In this document: piece after piece, positions 26,642-34,686 of the stretch
How the letters are laid out: every line of letters starts with the position of its first letter
Numbering within the stretch: the first letter of the stretch is position 1
Assembly: GCA_017964485.1 (NCBI GenBank)
Contig: JAGCRW010000021.1
Coordinates: 1 to 64,000 of the forward strand
Direction: 5' to 3'
Source of the DNA: Muribaculaceae bacterium
GTDB lineage: Bacteria > Bacteroidota > Bacteroidia > Bacteroidales > Muribaculaceae
DNA length: 64,000 nt
The notes under the pieces: model-generated
The model's database searches: none
What the model saw: only the letters and a program-made list of their open reading frames with translations
Told to the model about the DNA's origin: nothing
Program-made: the position numbers and the translations under genes

Positions 26642-28387
26642 TTATAGAGCACCCCAAAACGCATCAGGCATGTCTTGGTGCGTTTTTTCTGTGCTGTTAA
26701 ATCTCATCGCCTCGCCTGTGACGGGGTGGTTAAAGCTCAGCGATTGGGCGTGGAGGCACAGGCGGTGACTGGCGGTGCCGTAGAGCATATCGCCCACTAT
26801 GGGGCAGTTAAGGCCTTGTGGGTGTGAGGCGTGCACACGCAGTTGGTGGGTGCGCCCTGTCAGTGGAGTGAACTCTACCAGCGTCTTGCCGTCACGGTAT
26901 TCCAGCACACGGTATTTCGTGATTGCCTGTTTGCCGTTCTCAAAATCGACCACTTGTCGCGGACGGTCATCGATATCGGGGCGCAGAGGCAGATCGATTG
27001 TTCCTTCCTTCTCTGGCAAAATGCCGTCGAGTAGGGCGATATAGGTTTTGCTCACAGTGCGCTCCTCAAACTGCAACCTTAGTTTCTTTTGCGCCTCATG
27101 AGTTTTGGCGAAGACCACAAGTCCGCTTGTCGCTTGGTCGAGACGATGAACCTCAAACAATGCATAATTCATAATGCATAATTCATAATTGGGCTGCGGC
27201 TGGAATTGTGCATTCTGCATTGTGCATTGTGCATTTTTCATTCTGCTCACAACCTCTAAAGCCGATATCGCATTCTTCTCCTTGCCAGGCACGGTGAGCA
27301 TACCTATGGGCTTGTCGATGACTATGAGCCATTGGTCTTCATAGACCACCTTCAACAACGAGTCAGGTCTCGTCCCTACAATGCTTGGCGTGATGAGCGG
27401 GTTATCTTCAACGTCAAGTCCTTGCAGCATAAACTCCAGCAGGGGCAGACACTTGCTGCGGCAGGCAGGGTAGTAGTGGCCGTGATGACGCACCTCGCCC
27501 TGTGGCGACTGTCCCACCCAAAACTCAGCCATGCACATGGGTTTGTAGCCATGCAGGAAGGCATATTGCAGCAACTTAGGAGCGCAGCACTCGCCTGTGC
27601 CGCCTGGCGGCAAGCGGTTGAGGCGTCGCTCGAAAATGGTCGCCACATCCATGCTCTCGCCCCGAGCATTACGCACCACAAAGAGCTTGAACAGTTGGTA
27701 TTGCAACTTCTCGCTCATGGCTTTTCGCATGGCTTTGAGGTGATTGATTTCTTCCTCTTGTGATTTTATGCGTTGCTCCATCTCCTCAATCGTCAAGCGG
27801 TGACGCTTTTTGAGCCGCTTCATCTCAGCCTTTTGGAACTGGCTCTCCTTGATAAGTTGCTTTTCCTGTTCGGGCGTCACACCTGCCGCTCTCATGTCGT
27901 CACGGCGTGCTTTGGCAGTTTGCATAGTGTTGAGCATCTCGTTCTCTTCGCTCTTGTGCTCAGCAATAGTGGCGTCGATTAGCGTCTTCAATTCCCTTTT
28001 CTTGGCAGAGTTCTCAAGTTGCTCAATGCGGTGGTTGATTTCGGTGATCTCAGCCTCTCCAGTGCGGAACAGTCCTTGTGGCTCAAGCAAGTTGTAGATG
28101 TGCGGCACGAAATATGGGTTATTGCCGTTGCTGGCGAGGTTGCCCGAGTAGGCGGCGAGGTAGCCCAGTGCGCCGTCAGCGTCCTTCACTACCAGCACTC
28201 CAAGCATCTTGCCTGCCATGAGTTCGTCGCGCCACAATTCTTGATTCTGGGCATAGCTCATCACCTCGGCCGCCGCCACTTTGCACAGCTCATGCGGCAC
28301 ATAGTGGAAGGGAAAGGTAAACTGCGCGGGCGGCTCAACGCCACTCACGTCATGCAAGAACCTATGCAGCTTGTCGTCCATAATCAC
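26642..28387 (-). CDS. RluA-family pseudouridine synthase with long N-terminal extension
   Basis: 581 residues. The C-terminal ~240 residues are the RluA catalytic domain: DQWLIVIDKPIGMLTVPG, HRLDQATSGLVVFAKT (catalytic Asp in HRLD) and TGRTHQLRVHAS. It isomerises uridine in rRNA or tRNA. The first ~340 residues are an extension with a long charged coiled coil (about 110-235), seen in some Bacteroidetes relatives. Between the SALEVVSR strand and HRLD lies an odd insertion of about 27 residues (MKNAQCTMQNAQF ... NYELCIMNYALF) that comes from a palindromic DNA repeat. The frame stays open, so the protein may still be active. Confidence 0.88.
   Translation of the reverse strand: MIMDDKLHRFLHDVSGVEPPAQFTFPFHYVPHELCKVAAAEVMSYAQNQELWRDELMAGKMLGVLVVKDADGALGYLAAYSGNLASNGNNPYFVPHIYNLLEPQGLFRTGEAEITEINHRIEQLENSAKKRELKTLIDATIAEHKSEENEMLNTMQTAKARRDDMRAAGVTPEQEKQLIKESQFQKAEMKRLKKRHRLTIEEMEQRIKSQEEEINHLKAMRKAMSEKLQYQLFKLFVVRNARGESMDVATIFERRLNRLPPGGTGECCAPKLLQYAFLHGYKPMCMAEFWVGQSPQGEVRHHGHYYPACRSKCLPLLEFMLQGLDVEDNPLITPSIVGTRPDSLLKVVYEDQWLIVIDKPIGMLTVPGKEKNAISALEVVSRMKNAQCTMQNAQFQPQPNYELCIMNYALFEVHRLDQATSGLVVFAKTHEAQKKLRLQFEERTVSKTYIALLDGILPEKEGTIDLPLRPDIDDRPRQVVDFENGKQAITKYRVLEYRDGKTLVEFTPLTGRTHQLRVHASHPQGLNCPIVGDMLYGTASHRLCLHAQSLSFNHPVTGEAMRFNSTEKTHQDMPDAFWGAL
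26656..26686 (+). terminator. Terminator of fabG, inside the 3' end of the convergent gene
   Basis: Arms AAAACGCA and TGCGTTTT followed by TTCT. It lies 22 bases past the fabG stop, within the last codons of the pseudouridine synthase gene. Confidence 0.75.
27159..27240. repeat. Palindromic TGCAYAAT repeat inserted in the pseudouridine synthase gene
   Basis: One side reads TGCATAATTCATAATGCATA and the other, TTGTGCATTCTGCATTGTGC, is roughly its inverted counterpart, around a G+C-rich centre near 27191-27203. It belongs with the arrays at 24043 and 30269 but here lies inside a reading frame. Confidence 0.8.
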
Positions 28388-28413
28388 GCCACAAAACTAC
28401 AAAAAATATATAT

Positions 28414-28446
28414 AAGTGTAAAGTTTTAAGTGTAAAGTTTTAAGTG
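28414..28446. repeat. 14-base tandem repeat, AAGTG family, copy 1
   Basis: AAGTGTAAAGTTTT occurs twice, followed by AAGTG. The reverse complement, with one or two changes, occurs at 59051 and 61755. Confidence 0.85.
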
Positions 28447-28513
28447 AAGTCGCTGCCGCGGCTGTCTGTTGTTGTCAAAACGCTTCGCTAGCTCGGTTTT
28501 TTATAAAAACAGT

Positions 28514-28544
28514 TTTGTGTTAGCTGAAAAATTGTTATCTTTGT
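28514..28544 (+). promoter_or_regulatory. Promoter of the dockerin/FISUMP protein gene
   Basis: TTTG (28514-28517), 18 bases, TATCTTTGT (28536-28544): a good Bacteroidetes promoter 53 bases ahead of the chosen start. Confidence 0.7.
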
Positions 28545-28596
28545 GGCACTAAACCGATCAACGAATAGTATTAACTTAACAATAAAAATATCAAGT

Positions 28597-30066
28597 ATGA
28601 AGAGAGTTTTATCACTATTTTTACTGTTTTCGGTAGCTGTGGCGAGTTATGCGGCGACCGACTATGGTATTGCAGTAGCTGGCGTGAGAGTGACCAGCGA
28701 CAATAAAAACAATATCACTGGCACTGGCATCAGCGGCAGCGTGAGCTACAATAGCTCCACAAACACCCTCACTCTCAATAATGCCACTATTGATGTGAGA
28801 AGTATGCCTGTGAATGCCATCTCCAACGACTACGGCGCACGTGCCAACTTTAAGATTAAACTTGTGGGCAACAACTACATTAAAGCAAACAAAAACGCTA
28901 TTGTTATTAATATAAAAGAGTCACAAGGCTTCGAGCTATTCAGCAGCGGCGATGGCACTGGCACACTCACATGCGATGGCGCGTTATACCTTGATGCCCG
29001 TGACCACATGACCAACGACTACACGATGTCCACTATATGGAACTGCACGGTGCGTTTTGACGATATAATAAGTGAGGACTACGAGGAGTGCCTTACTATC
29101 AACAATGCCAATGTCACAACCGACTACCTGAACGTGGGCAGCGACCATAATGGGCAGAAGGGCCTTAAGCTTATTGACTGTTATTTGGCATATCCTGTCA
29201 ATGGGGTTGTAGGAAATTACGGAACAATTATGGTTGATGGTGATTCCTGGGAGGACCATGTTGAGATAAAGCGCGGCGCTCGTCATGGTGATGTGAATGG
29301 TGACGGAGACATCACCGCTGCCGATGTCACTGCGCTCTACGACTGGCTGCTCAACAACGACAACACTCAACTCAAGTACGGCGACCAGAACGGTGACGGC
29401 GATATCACCGCTGCCGATGTCACAGAGGTCTATGATGTGTTGTTGGGGAATTATAATCCATATGGACATGAATGGGTGGATTTGGGCCTTCCCAGCGGCA
29501 CGTTGTGGGCGACGATGAACATTGGTGCGAACTCTCCCGAGGACTACGGCGACTACTTCGCCTGGGGCGAGACCATGCCAAAGGACTATTATGACTGGAG
29601 TACATACAAGTGGTGCAACGGCAAATACAACATGATGACTAAATACTGCACCGACAGCAGCTATGGCTACAACGGCTTTACCGACAACAAGACAGAGCTT
29701 GACCTCGAGGACGATGCGGCTTGCTTCAACTGGGGTTATGGATGGCGCATTCCGTCGAAAGAGCAGATGCAGGAGCTGATTGACAACTGCTCCTCTCGGT
29801 GGACAACGATGAACGGCGTTTATGGCCGTCTGCTAACCGGCCCTAATGGTGCCACGATGTTCTTGCCTGCTGCGGGCAAGCGATGGAAGAGTGAGATCAA
29901 TTACACAGGTACGCTCGGCAACTATTGGTCGCGCACGCTCTACTCCAGCAGCACAATAGAAGCCTACTACATTGTTTTTGACAATGTAGGGAACGTGGGT
30001 TGGGGTAACTACCGGAGTCGTGACTACGGTATGAGCGTACGTGCTGTGCGAGTTTCAAATAAATAG
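28597..30066 (+). CDS. Secreted protein with dockerin repeats and FISUMP domain
   Basis: 489 residues from MKRVLSLFLLF; an earlier in-frame start would overlap the promoter. Signal peptide to about 19 (SYAA). Residues 25-225 form a beta-rich region of unknown type. Residues 231-285 hold two dockerin-type calcium loops, DVNGDGDITAADVT and DQNGDGDITAADVT, both with all ligands. From 288 to the end is a Fibrobacter-succinogenes-major-paralogue-type (FISUMP) domain, with WVDLGLPSGTLWATMNIGA and YFAWGETMPK. FISUMP domains occur at the ends of many surface proteins. The dockerin sits in the middle here, unlike the other three in the window. Ligand unknown. Confidence 0.87.
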   Translation: MKRVLSLFLLFSVAVASYAATDYGIAVAGVRVTSDNKNNITGTGISGSVSYNSSTNTLTLNNATIDVRSMPVNAISNDYGARANFKIKLVGNNYIKANKNAIVINIKESQGFELFSSGDGTGTLTCDGALYLDARDHMTNDYTMSTIWNCTVRFDDIISEDYEECLTINNANVTTDYLNVGSDHNGQKGLKLIDCYLAYPVNGVVGNYGTIMVDGDSWEDHVEIKRGARHGDVNGDGDITAADVTALYDWLLNNDNTQLKYGDQNGDGDITAADVTEVYDVLLGNYNPYGHEWVDLGLPSGTLWATMNIGANSPEDYGDYFAWGETMPKDYYDWSTYKWCNGKYNMMTKYCTDSSYGYNGFTDNKTELDLEDDAACFNWGYGWRIPSKEQMQELIDNCSSRWTTMNGVYGRLLTGPNGATMFLPAAGKRWKSEINYTGTLGNYWSRTLYSSSTIEAYYIVFDNVGNVGWGNYRSRDYGMSVRAVRVSNK

Positions 30067-30094
30067 TTCATTCTTTTCGCACGAAACGTAAATA

Positions 30095-30131
30095 AAAGTC
30101 CGCACCGCTCAATGAGCCGAGTGCGGACTTT
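30095..30131 (+). terminator. Terminator after the dockerin/FISUMP gene
   Basis: Perfect 11-base stem AAAGTCCGCAC / GTGCGGACTTT, loop 15 bases, 28 bases past the stop codon. Confidence 0.88.
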
Positions 30132-30242
30132 GTTGTTGTGAATATGTTTTTCTTGATGTTTGATATAACGGCATAGCGCGTATTAACGTATTAATAAACT
30201 ATAAAAAGAATATATAGTATTATTTATTTGAAAACTATTTTG

Positions 30243-30251
30243 TAATTTTGC
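30243..30251 (+). promoter_or_regulatory. Possible -7 box upstream of parE
   Basis: TAATTTTGC matches the -7 box, but the nearest TTTG (30227-30230) is only 12 bases away. If used, the leader would run through the repeat array and the MITE-like element before parE. Confidence 0.35.
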
Positions 30252-30268
30252 AGGTTGAGACCTCTCTA

Positions 30269-30301
30269 TAATGCACAATGCATAATGCGTAATGCACAAT
30301 G
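30269..30301. repeat. TGCACAAT-type short repeat array, copy 3
   Basis: AATGCACAATGCATAATGCG followed by TAATGCACAATG; same words as at 24043 and 27159. Confidence 0.75.
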
Positions 30302-30332
30302 AAGGTCGTTTCGAAATTTGAACTGAAATTTT

Positions 30333-30497
30333 AAACAACTGAAATATCTGAATACTCTGATTTTTTAGAAATTGATTATCAAAAGATAGTGTTATTCATT
30401 ATTTCAGATTTTTCAGAAAAATGCGATTAAGCGAGTTAAAGCCGAGCTCGATCGGGGCCTTACGAGCGTGAGCATTTTATTAAAAAATCAGTTGTTT
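30333..30497 (+). mobile_element. MITE-like element E1 (165 bp)
   Basis: Bounded by AAACAACTGA and its exact inverse TCAGTTGTTT. The left two-thirds is A+T-rich with CTGA words; the right third has a G+C-rich core, GCGAGTTAAAGCCGAGCTCG then GGGGCCTTACGAGCG. A near copy in the opposite orientation lies at 40398-40563, and a short form without the core at 44499-44597. It codes for no protein. Confidence 0.82.
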
Positions 30498-30549
30498 TTT
30501 ATTTTTGGCGCGGCTTCCTACAATTTGATATTAAATAGACAATTTATTA

Positions 30550-32499
30550 ATGGCTCAAGAATTAGACATTCAAGATAAAAATCAGCAGGGTAGCGACTTT
30601 GGTGGCTACGAGAAACTTGTGACGCTCACACCTCGTGAGCACATCAGGTTGCGCCCGGGTATGTATATTGGCAAACTCGGCGACGGCTCGCAGAGCGATG
30701 ACGGCATCTATGTGTTGATGAAGGAGGTGATCGACAACTCCATCGATGAGTTCAACACAGGCTTTGCCAAGCCCCGCATCGACATCACCGTCGAGGACGG
30801 TAAGGTCTCCATCCGCGACTACGGCCGTGGCATCCCCCTCGACCAGGTGAAAGACGCGTCGAGCAAGATGAACACTGGCGCTAAGTACGACACCAAGAAC
30901 TACAAACGCTCAGTGGGCCTCAACGGTGTGGGTATCAAGGCTGTGAACGCCCTGTCGTCGCATTTCTTTATCCGCTCGGTGCGTGATGGCCAATGCTCGG
31001 CAGTGACCTATAAGGAAGGACTTGTCGAGAAAGAGACTGGCATCATCGCCGCAAACGCCGATGATGAGAACGGCACCGTAGTGGAGTTTGTTCCCGATGG
31101 CACCATCTTCAAGAACTACGAGTACCGTGAGGACATCATCGAGGTGATGGTCAAGAACTATTCGTTTCTCAATACAGGTCTGTCGCTCTACTACAACGGC
31201 AAGCGCTATCACTCGCGCAATGGCTTGAGCGACCTGGTAAACGAGAATATGACCAACGACCCGCTCTATCCGCTTATCCATTTCACCGACAATGACATTG
31301 AGGTCGTAATCACCCACGCGGCGCAGATGGGCGAGGAGTTCTACTCGTTTGTCAACGGTCAGCACACCACGCAGGGCGGCACTCACCAGAGCGCCTTCCG
31401 TGAGGCGCTGTCGCGCACCATCAAGGACTTCTACGGCAAGAACTTCGAGTATAGCGACATTCGCAACGGCATCGTCGCCGCTATCAGCATCAAGGTGGAG
31501 GAGCCGGTGTTTGAGTCTCAGACCAAGATTAAACTCGGCTCAAGCGTGATGTGGAAAGATGGCCCCACCATCTACAAGTTCATCAACGACTTCATCAAGA
31601 AGGAACTCGACAACTACCTGCACAAGACTCCCGCCACTGCCGACGTGATGCTCAAGAAGATTCAGGAGAACGAGAAGGAGCGCAAGGCGATTGCAGGCGT
31701 GACCAAGGTTACACGCGAGCGCATGAAGAAGGCAGCGTTGCACAACGACAAACTGCGTGACTGCCGCGTGCACTACAACGACAACCGCGGCGACCGTCGC
31801 GAGGAGACCTGCCTCTTTATCACCGAGGGACTCTCGGCGAGTGGTTCCATCACCAAGATTCGTGACGTGCAGACTCAGGCGGTGTTCTCGCTGCGAGGCA
31901 AGCCTCTCAACACCTTTGGGATTGCTCCGGCCTTAGTCTATAAGAACGAGGAGTTTGGACTGCTGCAAGCCGCTCTCAACATCGAGGACGGCATGGAGGG
32001 GCTGCGCTACAACAAGGTGATTATCGCCACCGATGCCGATGTCGATGGCATGCACATCCGATTGCTTCTGTTGACCTATTTCTTGCAGTTCTATCCTGAG
32101 CTGGTCAAGAGCGGCCACTTGTATATCTTGCAGACCCCGCTGTTCCGTGTTCTCAACCGCAAGGACGCCAAGCGCAAGAACCGCAGCGCGGGGCGTGAGG
32201 CCAAGAAGAACAAGGTGGAGACCTACTACTGCTACAGCGACGAGGAACGCATCGCCGCTATCAACAGGCTGGGCGACAATGCCGAGATAACACGATTTAA
32301 AGGTCTTGGAGAGATTTCGCCCGAGGAGTTTGTCGATTTCATCGGTCCCGAGATGCGCCTCGACCGTGTGCGCCTGCGCAAGGAGGATAACGTGAAGCAG
32401 CTGCTCACCTTCTTTATGGGCAAGAACACCATGGAGCGCCAGAACTTTATTATTGACAACCTAGTTATTGAAGACGATGAAGACATCACAGTGCACTAA
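30550..32499 (+). CDS. parE: DNA topoisomerase IV subunit B
   Basis: 649 residues, type IIA topoisomerase ATPase subunit of the size usual for Bacteroidetes ParE. GHKL ATPase motifs: [10 protein letters not shown] (about 59-68), GRGIPLD (about 96-102) and [13 protein letters not shown] (about 123-135). Toprim motifs: [13 protein letters not shown] and [12 protein letters not shown] (metal-binding Asp residues); the EGDSA box usual in GyrB and ParE reads EGLSA here, with the catalytic Glu kept. With ParC, not in the window, it unlinks daughter chromosomes. It overlaps coaD by 23 bases and leads the parE-coaD-S41-ABC run. Confidence 0.92.
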   Translation: MAQELDIQDKNQQGSDFGGYEKLVTLTPREHIRLRPGMYIGKLGDGSQSDDGIYVLMKEVIDNSIDEFNTGFAKPRIDITVEDGKVSIRDYGRGIPLDQVKDASSKMNTGAKYDTKNYKRSVGLNGVGIKAVNALSSHFFIRSVRDGQCSAVTYKEGLVEKETGIIAANADDENGTVVEFVPDGTIFKNYEYREDIIEVMVKNYSFLNTGLSLYYNGKRYHSRNGLSDLVNENMTNDPLYPLIHFTDNDIEVVITHAAQMGEEFYSFVNGQHTTQGGTHQSAFREALSRTIKDFYGKNFEYSDIRNGIVAAISIKVEEPVFESQTKIKLGSSVMWKDGPTIYKFINDFIKKELDNYLHKTPATADVMLKKIQENEKERKAIAGVTKVTRERMKKAALHNDKLRDCRVHYNDNRGDRREETCLFITEGLSASGSITKIRDVQTQAVFSLRGKPLNTFGIAPALVYKNEEFGLLQAALNIEDGMEGLRYNKVIIATDADVDGMHIRLLLLTYFLQFYPELVKSGHLYILQTPLFRVLNRKDAKRKNRSAGREAKKNKVETYYCYSDEERIAAINRLGDNAEITRFKGLGEISPEEFVDFIGPEMRLDRVRLRKEDNVKQLLTFFMGKNTMERQNFIIDNLVIEDDEDITVH

Positions 32500-32971
32500 T
32501 GGCAAGAAGATTGCCATGTTTCAGGGTTCGTTCGACCCGTTCACTCGCGGCCATGAGTCGATAGTACGCAGGGCATTGCCTCTCTTTGATGAGATTGTGG
32601 TGGCGGTGGTGAGCAACATCGCCAAGAAGCCCTTTATGAGCCTCAACAACCGCCTTGAGTTCATTAAGCAGGTGTTTGCCGATGAGCCACGGGTGCGTGT
32701 GGTGGCGAGCGATGGTCTCACCGTTGATGTCGCCCGCGAGGTGGGCGCCACCTGCCTGCTGCGTGGCGTGCGCATGATTCAGGACTTCGAGAACGAGATG
32801 CACATGGCCGAGATAAACCGCCGCTTGAGTGGCATCGAGACTGTGCTGCTCTACACCCTGCCCGAGTTCAGCCACATCAGCTCGACCATCGTGCGTGAGC
32901 TCTACAACTATAATCAGCCAGTAAACGAGTATATTCCAGAGAATGCTAAAATCGAATTATTAGGTAAGTAA
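32477..32971 (+). CDS. coaD: Phosphopantetheine adenylyltransferase
   Basis: 164 residues. It catalyses the fourth step of coenzyme A synthesis, joining ATP and 4'-phosphopantetheine to dephospho-Co[21 protein letters not shown] holds the nucleotidyltransferase GxFDPxxxGH motif, and [11 protein letters not shown] is the second ATP-binding motif (family ISSTxVRE). The ATG at 32477 is chosen over the TTG three codons earlier; it overlaps the parE 3' end by 23 bases, indicating coupled translation. The start carries a short extra leader (about 10 residues) before the conserved part. Confidence 0.94.
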   Translation: MKTSQCTNGKKIAMFQGSFDPFTRGHESIVRRALPLFDEIVVAVVSNIAKKPFMSLNNRLEFIKQVFADEPRVRVVASDGLTVDVAREVGATCLLRGVRMIQDFENEMHMAEINRRLSGIETVLLYTLPEFSHISSTIVRELYNYNQPVNEYIPENAKIELLGK

Positions 32972-32993
32972 TTACGAAACACACACACCTGAC

Positions 32994-34646
32994 ATGCAGA
33001 CATTTGCTATAACATTAGTTTTATTCGTAGGTGTTGTCGCTCTCATGGGAGCGCAGTATGGCCGTGGCGGCTCGATGCAGAAACTGCTCAACGCACAGTA
33101 TGCCATCAACAACTTCTACGTTGATACCGTGAACGAGGAGAAACTCATCGAGGAGGCCATCAAGGGCATGCTCGAGAGCCTCGACCCACACTCCAGTTAT
33201 ACCGACGCCAAGGAGACCAAAGAGCTTGAGGAACCCCTGCAGGGCGAGTTCAGCGGCATTGGCATCCAGTTCAACATGAAGCAAGACACGCTCTATGTGA
33301 TTCAGACCACCGTTGGCGGACCATCAGAGAAGGTGGGCATCATGGCAGGCGACCGCATCATTAAGGTCAACGATACCATTATCGCCGGCGTGAAGATGAA
33401 AAACAGCGACATCATGAAGCGCCTGCGTGGCAAGAAGGGCACCAAGGTCACCGTGCAGGTTAAGCGCGGCAACAATCCTGAGCTTATCACCTTCCGCATC
33501 ACCCGCGACAAAATTCCTCTATATAGCGTTGACGCCACCTACATGATTGATGACAAGACTGGATATATCCAAATCTCACGCTTTGGCGCCAAGACTCACG
33601 AGGAGATGGTAGAAGCCATCCAAAAACTCGAGAGGCAGGGCATGAAGCAGCTCATTATTGACTTGGGCGACAATGGCGGTGGCTACCTCAATGCCGCAAT
33701 CGACATGTGCAACGAGTTCTTGCAGCGTCGTCAGCTCATAGTTTACACCCAGGGCACCAACTCGCCGCGTCAGGAAGGCAACGCCGACGGCTCAGGACGC
33801 TACAAAGACCTGAAGCTCGTGGTGCTTGTTGACCAGTTCTCGGCATCGGCAAGCGAGATTTTTGCCGGCGCTATGCAGGACTGGGACCGCGCTGTGATTG
33901 TGGGCCGCCGCACCTACGGCAAGGGCTTGGTGCAGCGTCCGTTCCGCTTCGACGATGGCTCGATGATGCGCCTCACTGTGGCTCGCTACTACACCCCCTC
34001 GGGCCGATGCATCCAGAAATCTTACACTAAGGGCGACAAGAAGAAGTATGACGAGGACCTGCTCGACCGTTCCAAGGAAGGCGAGTACTACCACCTCGAC
34101 AGCATCCAGTTCAACGACTCGTTGAGCTACAAGACCTTGAAGAACAGCCGCACCATCTATGGCGGTGGCGGCATTATGCCCGACGTGTTTGTGCCACTCG
34201 ACACCACCGAGAACAGCAAGTACTACCGCGACATGATGGCTAAGGGCATCATGAACCAGTTCTCGGTAGATTATGTCGATAAGCATCGCGCAGAGATTAA
34301 GAGCAAATACAAAGACATTTATGACTTTGACAAGGGTTTCTCTCTCACCGATGCCGACCTCAAGAACTTTATTGCGATGGGCGAGAAGGATAGCGTGAAG
34401 TTCAACGAGAAGGACTATGCTACCAGCAAGAAACTCTTCAAAGCCGTGCTCAAGGGCCTTATCGCGCGTGATGTGTATGCCGATCCTGGAGCTTACACCA
34501 TCATCCTCAACCACCGCAACAAGGACGTGCAAGAAGCCCTGCGAGTAATCAACGATGACCGTCTCTTCAATTCACTGCTCACACGCGGTAACCCCGAGTA
34601 TGACCGCTTAGCCCGTGAGCACAAAGAGAAGAAAAAGAAAAAATAA
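32994..34646 (+). CDS. S41-family C-terminal processing protease
   Basis: 550 residues. An N-terminal hydrophobic signal or anchor (about 1-20) is followed by a CtpA-type helical region, a PDZ domain (about 85-165, FSGIGIQFNMKQD and GIMAGDRIIKVND) and the tail-protease core (about 175-360). Catalytic Ser lies in FSASASEIFAGAMQD and Lys in RRTYGKGLVQ. A ~190-residue C-terminal domain ends in poly-Lys. It is periplasmic and degrades or trims proteins from their C-termini; the exact substrate is unknown. It starts 22 bases after coaD. The stop codon opens a short direct-repeat array that fills the gap to the next gene. Confidence 0.93.
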   Translation: MQTFAITLVLFVGVVALMGAQYGRGGSMQKLLNAQYAINNFYVDTVNEEKLIEEAIKGMLESLDPHSSYTDAKETKELEEPLQGEFSGIGIQFNMKQDTLYVIQTTVGGPSEKVGIMAGDRIIKVNDTIIAGVKMKNSDIMKRLRGKKGTKVTVQVKRGNNPELITFRITRDKIPLYSVDATYMIDDKTGYIQISRFGAKTHEEMVEAIQKLERQGMKQLIIDLGDNGGGYLNAAIDMCNEFLQRRQLIVYTQGTNSPRQEGNADGSGRYKDLKLVVLVDQFSASASEIFAGAMQDWDRAVIVGRRTYGKGLVQRPFRFDDGSMMRLTVARYYTPSGRCIQKSYTKGDKKKYDEDLLDRSKEGEYYHLDSIQFNDSLSYKTLKNSRTIYGGGGIMPDVFVPLDTTENSKYYRDMMAKGIMNQFSVDYVDKHRAEIKSKYKDIYDFDKGFSLTDADLKNFIAMGEKDSVKFNEKDYATSKKLFKAVLKGLIARDVYADPGAYTIILNHRNKDVQEALRVINDDRLFNSLLTRGNPEYDRLAREHKEKKKKK

Positions 34647-34684
34647 CTGATAACTGACAACTGGTAACTGATAACTGACAACTA
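34644..34684 (+). repeat. TAACTGATAACTGACAACTG short-period repeat at a gene junction
   Basis: The unit TAACTGATAACTGACAACT occurs twice in tandem, joined by GG, and occupies the whole gap between the S41 protease stop and the ABC transporter start. Confidence 0.85.
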
Positions 34685-34686
34685 AT

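Larger units (their letters stand above)
30067..30549. other. Intergenic region ahead of parE
   Basis: About 480 bases without a gene. In order: a terminator (30095), a possible -7 box (30243), a TGCACAAT array (30269-30301) and a 165-base MITE-like element (30333-30497). The last 50 bases before parE show nothing further. Confidence 0.8.

Noticed and set aside
26642..28387. Pseudouridine synthase gene as a pseudogene because of the inserted repeat
   Set aside because: The reading frame is open throughout and the HRLD and RTHQLRVH catalytic parts are intact, so it is annotated as a gene with an insertion.
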